Assembly: GCF_900099835.1 (NCBI RefSeq)
Contig: NZ_FNKP01000001.1
Coordinates: 992,001 to 1,056,000, forward strand
Reading direction: 5' to 3'
DNA: 64,000 nt
From: Paraburkholderia fungorum
Lineage (GTDB): Bacteria > Pseudomonadota > Gammaproteobacteria > Burkholderiales > Burkholderiaceae
Shown here piece after piece: positions 36,762-45,780 of the stretch; position 1 is the first letter of the stretch; the number at the start of each line of letters is the position of its first letter. Made by a program: the position numbers and the translations under genes. Below the pieces are notes generated by a model that was given only the letters and a program-made list of their open reading frames with translations, searched no databases and was not told the DNA's origin.

Positions 36762-38341
36762 TTGGTGTTCTGTATCCCGATACGTCGGCTGAGGCCGCAC
36801 AATATGTGCTCGCGGCCGTTCAACGCTCGGTCAGCGCAACCCAGGCGCAGCCGGTTTCGCGCAGCATGCTGCGCTCGCATGCGCCTGACGTGATCGTCGC
36901 GGTCAACGTGCCCGACGGTTGGAGCGCGGACCTGATCGCATGGCTCGACGGCGGCCCGCGCAAGCTGGTGGTCTTCGGGCCCATGCCGCGCGCGCTTGCG
37001 AGCCATTTGGGTTATCAGCCGGAGTACGCCGAACTGCCGCCAGCGCTGGTCGCGGCGAGCCGAAGCGCGGCGGCGCCGTCGTACGAATCGCGCGGGAGCG
37101 CGGCGGTGGTTCATTACGGCGAACTGGCGCGCACGCTCGGCGGCCAGCCATGGCAACGTCCGTTCGAACGTTTCGATTTCACCGACGAATGGAACAACCT
37201 CGGCTACGGCGCGATTCGTTGCGACGGCTCGATCTGGTCGATCGGGCAAGTGGCGCAGGTGCCCGCCGAAGCGGAGCTAGCGTCGGTCGTCGTGAATGGC
37301 GAGCGGCAATTCGCCTACGCCGCGTTGTGGGACGTCGACGCGCTGAGCGTGCTGTGGTTCAACCGTGCAGTTGGACCCTGCGATTCGTTCGAATGGCGCC
37401 TTGTCGAGCAATTCCTGTCGGGATATCGCGCCGACGCGATGCCGTGCCAACCGGTGCTGAGCGAATTGCCCTGGGGTTACGACGCGGCGATCACGTCGCG
37501 GCTCGATTGCGACGAAGATATCGAATCGGCGCGGCCGTTGTGGCAAACGTATCAACGGCTGGGCGTGCCGTTCACGCTCGCGGTTCACACGCAGAACCTG
37601 AATCGCGCCGATCAGCACAGCATCTTGCGCGAACTGCTGGCTGACCGGCAACAGGGCGCGGTGCTGTCGCACACGGCCACGCATGCGCCGAACTGGGGTG
37701 GCAGCTACGACAACGCGTTCGCGGAAGGGCGCCAGTCGGCGGAACTGCTCGAGGCGGTGACGGGCGTGCCGGTGCGCTATGCGGTGTCGCCGTTTCACCA
37801 GTCGCCGTCGTACGCCATGCGCGGTCTCGCAGATGGTGGTTACCTCGGTTGCGTCGGCGGAATCATCCGTAACGATCCCGAGTTTCTGACCGCGCGTGGC
37901 GGCGCGCTGGCGGGCCTGCCCGCAGGCTTCGTCGGACATAGTCAGCAGTGCATGTTGCATGGCGAATGCATGCTTGCCGAAGGCGATCCGCTTGCCGTTT
38001 TCAAGCAGGCCTTCGACTACGCGTACGCGACCAACACGCTGTTCGGCTATCTCGATCATCCGTTCTCGGAGCGCTACGCGTACGGCTGGAAAGACGAAGC
38101 GTCGCGGATCGACGCGCACGAGCAGTTCATCGCGTATATCCGCAGCCGGGCGCAAAAGCCGCTCTTCATGCACGAAGACGCCGCGCTCGATTTCATCAGA
38201 TTCAGATCGCTCACGCAGATCGTCGAACAGGACGGCGCGTTCCGCGTCCTGACGCCGTCTGGCGAAGCGAAGCCGCTCACGCTCGGCGTCGAATTCCGTG
38301 GCGCTCACATGCAGGTCGAAGCGGGGAAACCGTTGCAATGA
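36758..38341 (+). CDS. Two-part protein with C-terminal polysaccharide-deacetylase (NodB)-like domain
   Basis: 527 residues without signal peptide. The first 210 residues are unrecognised. From about 230 a NodB-like barrel appears: TSRLDCDEDIE supplies the Asp pair, and LSHTATHAPNWGG the H-x3-H metal motif. Later FGYLDHPFSERY may give the distal His. A cytoplasmic location implies action on a lipid-linked or nucleotide sugar rather than on finished polymer. Start and stop overlap neighbours by 4 bases (ATGA) on both sides, so it is tightly coupled to the CapK-like gene and wecB. Confidence 0.75.
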   Translation: MIGVLYPDTSAEAAQYVLAAVQRSVSATQAQPVSRSMLRSHAPDVIVAVNVPDGWSADLIAWLDGGPRKLVVFGPMPRALASHLGYQPEYAELPPALVAASRSAAAPSYESRGSAAVVHYGELARTLGGQPWQRPFERFDFTDEWNNLGYGAIRCDGSIWSIGQVAQVPAEAELASVVVNGERQFAYAALWDVDALSVLWFNRAVGPCDSFEWRLVEQFLSGYRADAMPCQPVLSELPWGYDAAITSRLDCDEDIESARPLWQTYQRLGVPFTLAVHTQNLNRADQHSILRELLADRQQGAVLSHTATHAPNWGGSYDNAFAEGRQSAELLEAVTGVPVRYAVSPFHQSPSYAMRGLADGGYLGCVGGIIRNDPEFLTARGGALAGLPAGFVGHSQQCMLHGECMLAEGDPLAVFKQAFDYAYATNTLFGYLDHPFSERYAYGWKDEASRIDAHEQFIAYIRSRAQKPLFMHEDAALDFIRFRSLTQIVEQDGAFRVLTPSGEAKPLTLGVEFRGAHMQVEAGKPLQ

Positions 38342-39459
38342 AAGTCATGGTGGTGATGGGCACGCGGCCCGAGGTGATCAAGCTGGCGCCGGTGGTGCGG
38401 GCCTTGCGCGCCGAATTCGACACGGTCGTTTGCGCGAGCGGGCAGCACAAGGACATGGCTGCGCAGGCGCTCGAATTCTTCGGCATCGAACCGGATATCA
38501 CGCTCGAAACGATGAGCGCGGGGCAATCGCTGAATGCGTTGTCGTCGCGCCTGATCGCCGCGCTCGATCACGCGATGGACGACGTGCGTCCCGACTGGGT
38601 GATCGTGCAGGGCGACACGACCACCGCGTTTTGCGCGGGTCTCGCGGCGTTTCATCGGGGTATTCGCGTAGGCCATGTTGAAGCGGGTCTGCGTACCGGC
38701 GACCTCGCCAGTCCGTTTCCTGAAGAGGCGAATCGCAGCCTGCTGAGCCGCATTACGACGCTGCATTTCGCGCCGACCGAACTGGCGCGCTGCAATCTGC
38801 TGAGCGAAGGCGTGGCAGCGGACAAGATCGTCGTGACCGGCAACACGGTGGTGGATGCCATTGCCGCAGTACGCGAAAGCTGGCACGCGAATCCGCCGAA
38901 AAGTCCGTTGCCCGAATGGCATGGCGCGCAGAAGGAGCATGTGCTCGTCACCTGCCATCGGCGTGAAAATTTCGGCGACGTCTTGCAGGACATTTGCCGC
39001 GTACTCCGCGATTTGTGTCAGCGTTACAGCGATTATCGCTGGGTGTTTCCGGTGCATCTGAATCCGGCCGTGCGCGCGCCGGTGCATCGTGAACTCGATG
39101 GCATCGCCAATCTTTCGCTGATCGAGCCGGTCGACTATCCGACCAGTCTCTATCTGATCAGCGGCAGCGCCGTGGTGGTCAGCGATTCGGGCGGCATTCA
39201 GGAAGAAGCGCCGACCTTCGGCGTGCCGGTCGTCGTGATGCGCAATCACACGGAACGCCGCGAAGGCGTCGACGCCGGTTTCGCGACACTCGCGGGCCAG
39301 GCGGCGGCGAATATCGAAAGCGCGGTCAGCGGCTGGCTCGACGATCCGGCGCGTCGCGCGGCATTGCGCAATCGCGCGAATCCGTACGGCGACGGCCTGG
39401 CTTCGCAACGTATCGTCGAGAGCCTCGCAGGCCGCCCGGTCGAGGTGTTCATTGGTTGA
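38338..39459 (+). CDS. wecB: UDP-N-acetylglucosamine 2-epimerase (non-hydrolysing)
   Basis: 373 residues from ATG 38338. Converts UDP-GlcNAc to UDP-ManNAc. MGTRPEVIKLAPVVRAL, GDTTTAFCAGLAAF, GHVEAGLRTGDLASPFPEE, TCHRRENFG and SDSGGIQEEAPTFGVPV are all diagnostic. No wecC dehydrogenase is in the window, so ManNAc or a product made elsewhere would be used. Confidence 0.96.
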   Translation: MKVMVVMGTRPEVIKLAPVVRALRAEFDTVVCASGQHKDMAAQALEFFGIEPDITLETMSAGQSLNALSSRLIAALDHAMDDVRPDWVIVQGDTTTAFCAGLAAFHRGIRVGHVEAGLRTGDLASPFPEEANRSLLSRITTLHFAPTELARCNLLSEGVAADKIVVTGNTVVDAIAAVRESWHANPPKSPLPEWHGAQKEHVLVTCHRRENFGDVLQDICRVLRDLCQRYSDYRWVFPVHLNPAVRAPVHRELDGIANLSLIEPVDYPTSLYLISGSAVVVSDSGGIQEEAPTFGVPVVVMRNHTERREGVDAGFATLAGQAAANIESAVSGWLDDPARRAALRNRANPYGDGLASQRIVESLAGRPVEVFIG

Positions 39460-40729
39460 TGCGCAAGTTGATGCACAGGCGAAGAGCGCTGTGCTGGCCG
39501 CGCAAGACTGCGTGCTGTTCTCGACCGCCGACTGGGACGAGCCGTACTGGACCAACAAGCAACACACCGCGAGTATCCTGGCCGCGCGCGGCTGGCGCGT
39601 CCTGTACGTGGAGAGCGTCGGTTTCCGCTCGCCGAAAGTGGGCAGCGGACGCGACTGGAAGCGCCTGTGGCGTCGCCTGTGGCGCGGCGTTCAGTCGCTC
39701 GTGCTGGGGCCGCCGCGTCGCGCGGACAACATCTGGGTGCTGTCGCCGCTAATGGTGCCCGCCGGGCATCATCTGCCGTTCGTCAGCGCGTTGAACCAGG
39801 CGCTGCTGCGCTTTTCGGTGACGCGCTTCGCGAGGTCGCAGCGCTTTAACAAGCCGGTGGTCTGGACTTATCACCCGTACATGCTCGATTCGATTGCAAC
39901 GCTGCCGCGCGGGCCGCTCGTGTATCACTGCGTCGACGATATCGCCGAGATTCCGGGCGTCGACGTGGTGGCGTTTCGCACCGCGCAACAGGCGTTGGTC
40001 GAGCGCTGCGAAGCCGTGTTCACGACTGCGATGTCGCTGAAGGACGTGTGCTTGCCGTTCAACCCCAATACGCATTTCTTCGGCAACGTCGTCGACGATA
40101 CGCACTTCGGCCTCGCGCATACGGGAGACACCGCCGCCGCGCTGCCCGCCGAACTCGCCGCGATTCCCGAGCCGCGGCTCGTCTATCACGGCGTGCTGTC
40201 GGACTTCAAGGTCGATTTCCCGCTGCTGTTGCAGACAGCGAAGGCACGGCCGCACTGGCAATGGGTGATCATCGGCGAGGAGCGTGAAGGGCAGCGCAGC
40301 GAACTGTTTGCAGAACTGTCGCGCTTGCCGAATGTGCATCGGCTGGGCTATCGCCCTTACGAGGTTTTGCCGCAGTATTTGCGCGGCATGCAGGTCGGCG
40401 TATTGCCGACTTTGCTGAACGACTACACCCGCTCGATGTTTCCGATGAAGTTCTATGAATACCTCGCGGCCGGCCTGCCGGTCGTGGCGACGCCGCTCGA
40501 CTTCGCGAAAGAACCGCGCGCGGGTCTCGAAGTGGGCGGCGACGCCGGCGCGTTCATCGCGGCGATCGAAAAGCAGCTGGCCCGCGGCAAGCTGAGCGCG
40601 GACGAAGCGCGCGACGCCGTCGGCGAAAACACGTGGGAGGCGCGGCTCGACAAGATGCTGGCGATCACCTTCCGTCGCACCGATCCGGGCGGGACCGGCA
40701 AGCCGGCCTCGCTGGACGCACTGGCCTGA
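39452..40729 (+). CDS. GT-B glycosyltransferase
   Basis: 425 residues; TTG start at 39452 overlapping the wecB stop. The N-terminal VLFSTADWDEPYWTNKQH is typical of a GT1/GT4-like subgroup found in exopolysaccharide loci (relatives of TuaH/GumH-like proteins). The C-terminal domain has LVYHGVLSDFKVD, WQWVIIGEE and SMFPMKFYEYLAAGLPVVAT, which carries the donor-binding E. Donor and acceptor unknown. Confidence 0.88.
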   Translation: MVDAQVDAQAKSAVLAAQDCVLFSTADWDEPYWTNKQHTASILAARGWRVLYVESVGFRSPKVGSGRDWKRLWRRLWRGVQSLVLGPPRRADNIWVLSPLMVPAGHHLPFVSALNQALLRFSVTRFARSQRFNKPVVWTYHPYMLDSIATLPRGPLVYHCVDDIAEIPGVDVVAFRTAQQALVERCEAVFTTAMSLKDVCLPFNPNTHFFGNVVDDTHFGLAHTGDTAAALPAELAAIPEPRLVYHGVLSDFKVDFPLLLQTAKARPHWQWVIIGEEREGQRSELFAELSRLPNVHRLGYRPYEVLPQYLRGMQVGVLPTLLNDYTRSMFPMKFYEYLAAGLPVVATPLDFAKEPRAGLEVGGDAGAFIAAIEKQLARGKLSADEARDAVGENTWEARLDKMLAITFRRTDPGGTGKPASLDALA

Positions 40730-40739
40730 GCGCTGACGC

Positions 40740-41870
40740 ATGAAAGTTCTTCACGTTTATCGAACCTATTTCCCCGACCCGCCCGGTGGGCTGCAGGAAG
40801 CCATCCGGCAGATCAGCCTGTCCACGCGGGCATGCGGCGTCGATCCGCGAATCTTCACGTTGTCGCCCAATCCGGCGCCGCGCGATGTGCGCTACCCGGA
40901 GGGTGTCGTCACGCGCTCGCGCTCGTGGGCCGCGCCGGCTTCGTGCGACCTCGGCGGCTTCGAGTCGCTGCGGCATTACCGCGCCGAGGCCGAACAGGCC
41001 GACGTGCTGCATTTTCACTTTCCATGGCCGTTCGCAGACGTATTGCATCTGCTTGGCCGGGTGAAAAAGCCGGCAGTGATGACCTATCACTCCGATGTAG
41101 TGCGTCAGCGTGCGCTCGGCTACGTTTACGGCCCGTTGATGCGTGCTACCTTGCGTTCGATGTCGGCGGTGGTCGCGACTTCGGGTGTCTATGCACAAAG
41201 CAGCACCGTGCTTGCGAATGTCGTCGATCCGCAGCGACTGAAATCGATTCCGCTGGGCATCATCGACTACCGGGACGATCCGCAACTTGGCCATGCGGCG
41301 CCGGGCTGCCTGGATCGCCTGAAGCTCGACGGCAAGCCCTATGTGCTGGCGCTCGGCGTGCTGAGGTACTACAAGGGGCTGCATACGCTGATCGAGGCGG
41401 CGCCGTCGATTGCATCGACGATCGTCATCGCGGGCTCGGGCCCGGAAATGGAACGTCTGACCGAACTGGCGAAGACCGTCGGCGCGACAAATGTCGTGTT
41501 CGCGGGCCAGGTGTCGCACGAGGAAAAAATCGCGTTGCTGCGCGGCTGCCGCGCGCTGGTGATGCCTTCGCACTTGCGCTCGGAAGCGTTCGGCATGGTG
41601 CTGGTCGAAGCGGAAATGTTCGGCAAGCCGATGGTCTGCTGCGAGATGGGCTCGGGCACTTCGTATGTCAACGAACACGGCGTGACCGGCTTCGTGGTGC
41701 CGCCTGAATCGCCGGTGCAGTTCGCGGCGGCGGTCAACCAGCTTGTCCAGAATGAGCCGCTTGCACTGAAAATGGGCGCGGCGGCGCGCGAGCGCTATGA
41801 GCGGCTTTTTTCCGGGCCGGCGCTGGGCAATGCGTACCGGCGGCTTTACGAAGAGGTGTTGGCGGGCTAA
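40740..41870 (+). CDS. GT4 family glycosyltransferase
   Basis: 376 residues, GT-B fold. N-terminus MKVLHVYRTYFPDPPGGLQE has the Gly-Gly loop; HFHFPWPFADV and TYHSDVVRQ are acceptor-side motifs typical of mannosyl/rhamnosyl transferases. C-terminal LALGVLRYYKGLHTLIEA, IAGSGPEMERL and SEAFGMVLVEAEMFGKPMV (EX7E) are intact. It starts 10 bases after the previous gene. The sugar is probably GDP-mannose- or GDP-rhamnose-derived given manC nearby, which is inference. Confidence 0.93.
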   Translation: MKVLHVYRTYFPDPPGGLQEAIRQISLSTRACGVDPRIFTLSPNPAPRDVRYPEGVVTRSRSWAAPASCDLGGFESLRHYRAEAEQADVLHFHFPWPFADVLHLLGRVKKPAVMTYHSDVVRQRALGYVYGPLMRATLRSMSAVVATSGVYAQSSTVLANVVDPQRLKSIPLGIIDYRDDPQLGHAAPGCLDRLKLDGKPYVLALGVLRYYKGLHTLIEAAPSIASTIVIAGSGPEMERLTELAKTVGATNVVFAGQVSHEEKIALLRGCRALVMPSHLRSEAFGMVLVEAEMFGKPMVCCEMGSGTSYVNEHGVTGFVVPPESPVQFAAAVNQLVQNEPLALKMGAAARERYERLFSGPALGNAYRRLYEEVLAG

Positions 41871-42156
41871 AGGATCGGCTGCGGATGTGGGGTTGCGCCC
41901 ATTTTGGCGTGCCCATGTGCTGGTACCATCTTGGCAAACGCATCGATTCGGTTGTGCCGGAAGTGCGTCTGACTCGTGGTACTTCGGCGAGTTGTCAGGA
42001 TTTTTCCCGAAATAATAAAGAGCAGCGTCGGAATCACCCGTGACGTGAGAGCGTTGCGGAGCGTGGTCGCCTATTCGCCCGTGCCAGACTTTGTCGGAAA
42101 TATTACACGGCTACGATCCATAATTTCCTCATTTCCTCATTTCCACGGCTACGTGA

Positions 42157-43581
42157 ATGTTCAGTAGACCCCTCGTTGTCGACCTGGATGGAACGCTCAT
42201 TCGCTCGGATGTTCTGATCGAGTGTGGGTTCGCGTTCGTCAAATCCGCGCCGCATCGCTTTTACGAGCCCTTGCTGTGGCTGGCACAAGGCGGCAAGCCC
42301 AACCTCAAGGCGCGTCTCGCCGACGCGACCCAGATCGACGTGAGCGCGTTGCCGTATGACGCCGCCGTGCTCGAATGGCTGAAAGAGGAGCGCACGGCGG
42401 GACGCAGCCTGGTCCTCGCGACCGCAACGCATGAGCGCTATGCGAACGCGATTTCGGAGCACCTCGGGCTGTTCGACCAGACCTTCGCGACGCATAGCGA
42501 TGTCAATTTGTCCGCGCATCGCAAGCGCGACAAGCTGGTCGCGGAATTCGGCGAGAAAGGCTTCGATTACGCGGGCAATTCCCACGACGACGTCGCGGTC
42601 TGGGCCGCGGCCGATCGCGCCTATGTGGTCAACCCATCGGCGGGCGTAGAGCGGGCGGCGCGCAAGCAGGGTAACGTCGAGCGCGTCATCGATGCGCGTC
42701 CGGCCTGGGCGCGCACCTGGGCCAAGTCGCTACGGCTGCATCAGTGGCTGAAGAACCTGCTGATCTTCCTGCCGCTGCTGGCCGCGCATCAGGCGTCGGA
42801 CCCGGCGCTGGTGCTGGCGGCGCTGGTGGCGTTTCTGTCGTTCGGCATGTGTGCGTCGAGCGTGTATCTGCTGAACGATCTGCTCGATCTCGAAGACGAC
42901 CGGCATCATCCGACAAAACGGCGCCGTCCGCTCGCGTCCGGCGCGTTGCCGTTGCTGTGGGGCACCGCGCTATTTCCCGTATTGCTCGTGCTGGGACTCG
43001 TGTTGGGTTGGGTATTCCTGCCGCCGCCGTTCACGGTGGTGCTGCTCGGATACTACGCACTCACGCTCGCGTATTCGATGTATCTGAAGCGGCGCGTGAT
43101 GATCGACGTGGTGGTGCTCGCGCTGCTGTACACCACGCGTATCGTCGCGGGGAGCGCCGCGATCGACGCGCGGCTGACCTTCTGGCTGCTCGCGTTCTCG
43201 ATGTTCATCTTCCTGAGTCTCGCGTTCGTCAAACGCTATGCGGAACTGCATTCGTTGCAGGCGCGCGGGCAGGTCAAGACGCGCGGCCGGGGCTATGTAT
43301 CGAGCGATCTGCCGTTGATCTCGTCACTCGGCGCGGCGTCGGGCTACCTCTCCGTGCTGGTGCTCGCGCTGTACATTCAGGACGGCAACACGACGAGTCT
43401 GTACCGCCATCCGCAATTGATCTGGATTGCGTGTCCGCTGCTGCTGTACTGGGTGAGCCGCACGTGGCTGATCGCGCATCGCGGCGCGATGCACGACGAC
43501 CCGATTATCTTCGCCGCGAAAGACCGGAGTAGCTGGCTGGTCATCGCGCTGTGCGGCCTGGTGTTCTGGGCGGCGATCTAG
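42157..43581 (+). CDS. HAD phosphatase-UbiA prenyltransferase fusion (decaprenyl-phosphate phosphoribosyltransferase-like)
   Basis: 474 residues in two domains. Residues 1-180 are a HAD hydrolase: motif I DLDGT at 9-13 and motif IV in GNSHDDVAVW near 140. Residues about 185-474 are an eight- to nine-helix UbiA domain with the prenyl-diphosphate/PRPP motif NDLLDLEDDRHHPTKRRRP at 240-258 and FVKRYAEL later. The 'HPTKRxRP' and 'KRYAEL' phrases are what I recall from mycobacterial DPPR synthase (Rv3806c), which joins PRPP to polyprenyl phosphate; the HAD domain would then remove the 5'-phosphate (the Rv3807c step). Both steps in one polypeptide is notable. DprE1- and DprE2-like genes follow. Confidence 0.88.
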   Translation: MFSRPLVVDLDGTLIRSDVLIECGFAFVKSAPHRFYEPLLWLAQGGKPNLKARLADATQIDVSALPYDAAVLEWLKEERTAGRSLVLATATHERYANAISEHLGLFDQTFATHSDVNLSAHRKRDKLVAEFGEKGFDYAGNSHDDVAVWAAADRAYVVNPSAGVERAARKQGNVERVIDARPAWARTWAKSLRLHQWLKNLLIFLPLLAAHQASDPALVLAALVAFLSFGMCASSVYLLNDLLDLEDDRHHPTKRRRPLASGALPLLWGTALFPVLLVLGLVLGWVFLPPPFTVVLLGYYALTLAYSMYLKRRVMIDVVVLALLYTTRIVAGSAAIDARLTFWLLAFSMFIFLSLAFVKRYAELHSLQARGQVKTRGRGYVSSDLPLISSLGAASGYLSVLVLALYIQDGNTTSLYRHPQLIWIACPLLLYWVSRTWLIAHRGAMHDDPIIFAAKDRSSWLVIALCGLVFWAAI

Positions 43582-43584
43582 GCG

Positions 43585-44901
43585 ATGGCGACAGTTCAGT
43601 CCTGGGGGCGTTACCCTTATTTTCCGCAAGACGCGCATCCGGTTGCGTGGCGCGATTCGGCCGCCGACGTCTGGCGTCGCGCGATCGGCGACGCGCAGAC
43701 GACGCTCGCATTCGGCAACGGACGCAGCTATGGCGACAGTTGTCTTGCGGCATCGGGGAGCGTCGTGCAGATGCTGCCGCTGGACCGCTTCATGTCGTTC
43801 GACGGACAAACCGGCGTGTTGCGCGCGGAGGCGGGTGTCACGCTCGGCCAGATTCTCGACCTTGCGATTCCACGCGGCTGGATGTTGCCGGTCACGCCAG
43901 GAACGAAGTACGCCACGCTGGCCGGCGCTATCGCCAACGACGTGCATGGCAAGAACCATCACGTACGCGGTACGTTCGGGCGTCACGTGCGCCGGTTTTC
44001 CCTGACGCGCAGCGACGGCACGCAATTCGAATGCACGCCGGATTCGCAACCCGAGTTCTTCGCCGCGACGATCGGCGGCCTGGGTTTGACCGGACTGATC
44101 ACGTGGGCCGAGATTCAGCTGATGCCGGTCCGATCGAGTTCGCTCGATGTAACCAGTATTCGCTTTGCCAACCTCGACGAGTTCTTTACGCTGTCCGAAC
44201 AGTTCGACGCTCAACATGAGTACAGCGTCGCATGGGTCGACTGTTCGAGCCGGGGTGCGTCGTTGGGTCGTGGCGTCTTCATGGTGGGCGATCACGCGAA
44301 CGACGATCAGTTGAACGTTGCGCGCCGCAAGAAGCGCACGGTGCCGTTCACACTGCCGATTCCGGTGTTCAACCGGCTGACTTTGCGTGCTTTCAACGAA
44401 CTGTATTATCGGCGCCAGACGCAGCGGGAAGTTCGCACGAAGGTCGACTGCGAATCGTACTTTTATCCGCTCGACGCCCTGCTCGAATGGAACCGTATTT
44501 ACGGACGCAACGGCTTCCAGCAATACCAGTGCGTGATACCGCCAGCGGCGGCCTACGACGCAACGCGTGAGATTCTCGACACGATTTCGCGTAGCGGCAC
44601 CGGGTCGATTCTTGCGGTGTTGAAGCGCTGCGGCGATATCCAGTCGCCGGGGCTGATGTCTTTTCCGCGCGAGGGCACGTCGCTCGCGCTTGATTTTCCC
44701 CAGCGCGACGCATCGAACCGCTCGCTGTTCTCGCGGCTCGATGCCATCGTGCGCGGGGGCGGCGGCCGCCTTTATCCGGCCAAAGACGCCCATATGTCCG
44801 GCGCGGATTTCCGTGCCGCGTATCCGCAATGGGAACAGATTGAAGCACTGCGCGATCCGGCCATGCTGTCGCGCTTTTGGGAACGAACCACTCGAGTATG
44901 A
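43585..44901 (+). CDS. DprE1-like FAD-dependent decaprenylphosphoryl-ribose 2'-oxidase
   Basis: 438 residues, VAO/PCMH flavoprotein. FAD-domain motifs GNGRSYGDSCL, VTPGTKYATLAGAIANDVHGK and NHHVRGTFGRHV closely follow mycobacterial DprE1. The catalytic Lys aligns with Lys400 (RLYPAKD). At the position of DprE1 Cys387 the sequence reads TSLALDFP, i.e. Ala368. The enzyme would oxidise polyprenylphosphoryl-ribose at C2', the first half of epimerisation to arabinose. It starts 3 bases after the UbiA fusion and overlaps the DprE2-like gene by 4 bases. Confidence 0.9.
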   Translation: MATVQSWGRYPYFPQDAHPVAWRDSAADVWRRAIGDAQTTLAFGNGRSYGDSCLAASGSVVQMLPLDRFMSFDGQTGVLRAEAGVTLGQILDLAIPRGWMLPVTPGTKYATLAGAIANDVHGKNHHVRGTFGRHVRRFSLTRSDGTQFECTPDSQPEFFAATIGGLGLTGLITWAEIQLMPVRSSSLDVTSIRFANLDEFFTLSEQFDAQHEYSVAWVDCSSRGASLGRGVFMVGDHANDDQLNVARRKKRTVPFTLPIPVFNRLTLRAFNELYYRRQTQREVRTKVDCESYFYPLDALLEWNRIYGRNGFQQYQCVIPPAAAYDATREILDTISRSGTGSILAVLKRCGDIQSPGLMSFPREGTSLALDFPQRDASNRSLFSRLDAIVRGGGGRLYPAKDAHMSGADFRAAYPQWEQIEALRDPAMLSRFWERTTRV

Positions 44902-45638
44902 AAAACATCGTTATCGTCGGCGCCACATCGGCCATCGCCATCGCTTGCGCGCGTCAGTGGGCTACTCAGGGGGCGCGACTTTTTCTGATTGCGCGGAATC
45001 AGGACCGCCTGGAACAGGTGGCCGCCGATCTGGTCGCGCGCGGCGCTGCCGCTGTGCTGTGCCAGCAACTCGACGTCGACCGGCTCGACGAACACGAAGC
45101 CGTCGTGCAGCGTTGCTCGGCCGAGTTGGGCGCACTGGATATCGTGCTCGTCGCGCCCGGCACGTTGCCGGACCAGCAGGTATGTCAGGACGACGTGAGC
45201 GTCGCCGTGCGCGAGTTCAATACCAACGCAGTGTCGATCATCGCGTTGCTGACGCGCTTTGCGAATATCGTCGAGCAGCAGCGGAGCGGCACGATCGCGG
45301 TGATTTCGTCGGTGGCGGGCGACCGTGGGCGTCAGTCGAATTATCTGTATGGCAGTGCGAAGGCCGCGCTGTCCACGTTCTGCGACGGCTTGCGTGCACG
45401 TCTGTTCAAGGTCGGCGCGCATGTCGTGACGATCAAGCCCGGCTTTGTCGCCACGCCGATGACCGCCGGATTGCCGCTTCCTGGCCCGCTGGTGGCGACG
45501 CCCGACAAGGTGGGCGGCGACATCGTGCGGGCGGTCGAGAAGGGCAAGGATGTGATTTATACGCCGTGGTTCTGGTGGGGCATCATGCTGATCATCCGCT
45601 CGATTCCCGGCCGCGTGTTCAAACGGCTTTCGTTGTAA
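44898..45638 (+). CDS. DprE2-like short-chain reductase
   Basis: 246 residues from ATG 44898, overlapping the DprE1-like stop. Classical SDR: NIVIVGATSAIAIACA cofactor loop, APGTLPDQ, ISSVAGDRGRQSN, catalytic YGSAKAAL, IKPGFVATPM. The C-terminal GKDVIYTPWFWW...IRSIPGRVFKRL closely follows DprE2, which reduces the 2'-keto intermediate to polyprenylphosphoryl-arabinose. Together with the upstream gene it forms the epimerase pair. Confidence 0.92.
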   Translation: MKNIVIVGATSAIAIACARQWATQGARLFLIARNQDRLEQVAADLVARGAAAVLCQQLDVDRLDEHEAVVQRCSAELGALDIVLVAPGTLPDQQVCQDDVSVAVREFNTNAVSIIALLTRFANIVEQQRSGTIAVISSVAGDRGRQSNYLYGSAKAALSTFCDGLRARLFKVGAHVVTIKPGFVATPMTAGLPLPGPLVATPDKVGGDIVRAVEKGKDVIYTPWFWWGIMLIIRSIPGRVFKRLSL

Positions 45639-45780
45639 GCGCTGGAATGGACCCGCACGCGTTGGCATCCGGTCCTTAGTCCCTGGTGCCGGTCCCGTTG
45701 CCGCACTGTGAACCGTTCTAGCCGTCTGCCGCAGACAATGTGCGCGGGCGATTCCTCTCACTGACTACGGTGCTTCATTT

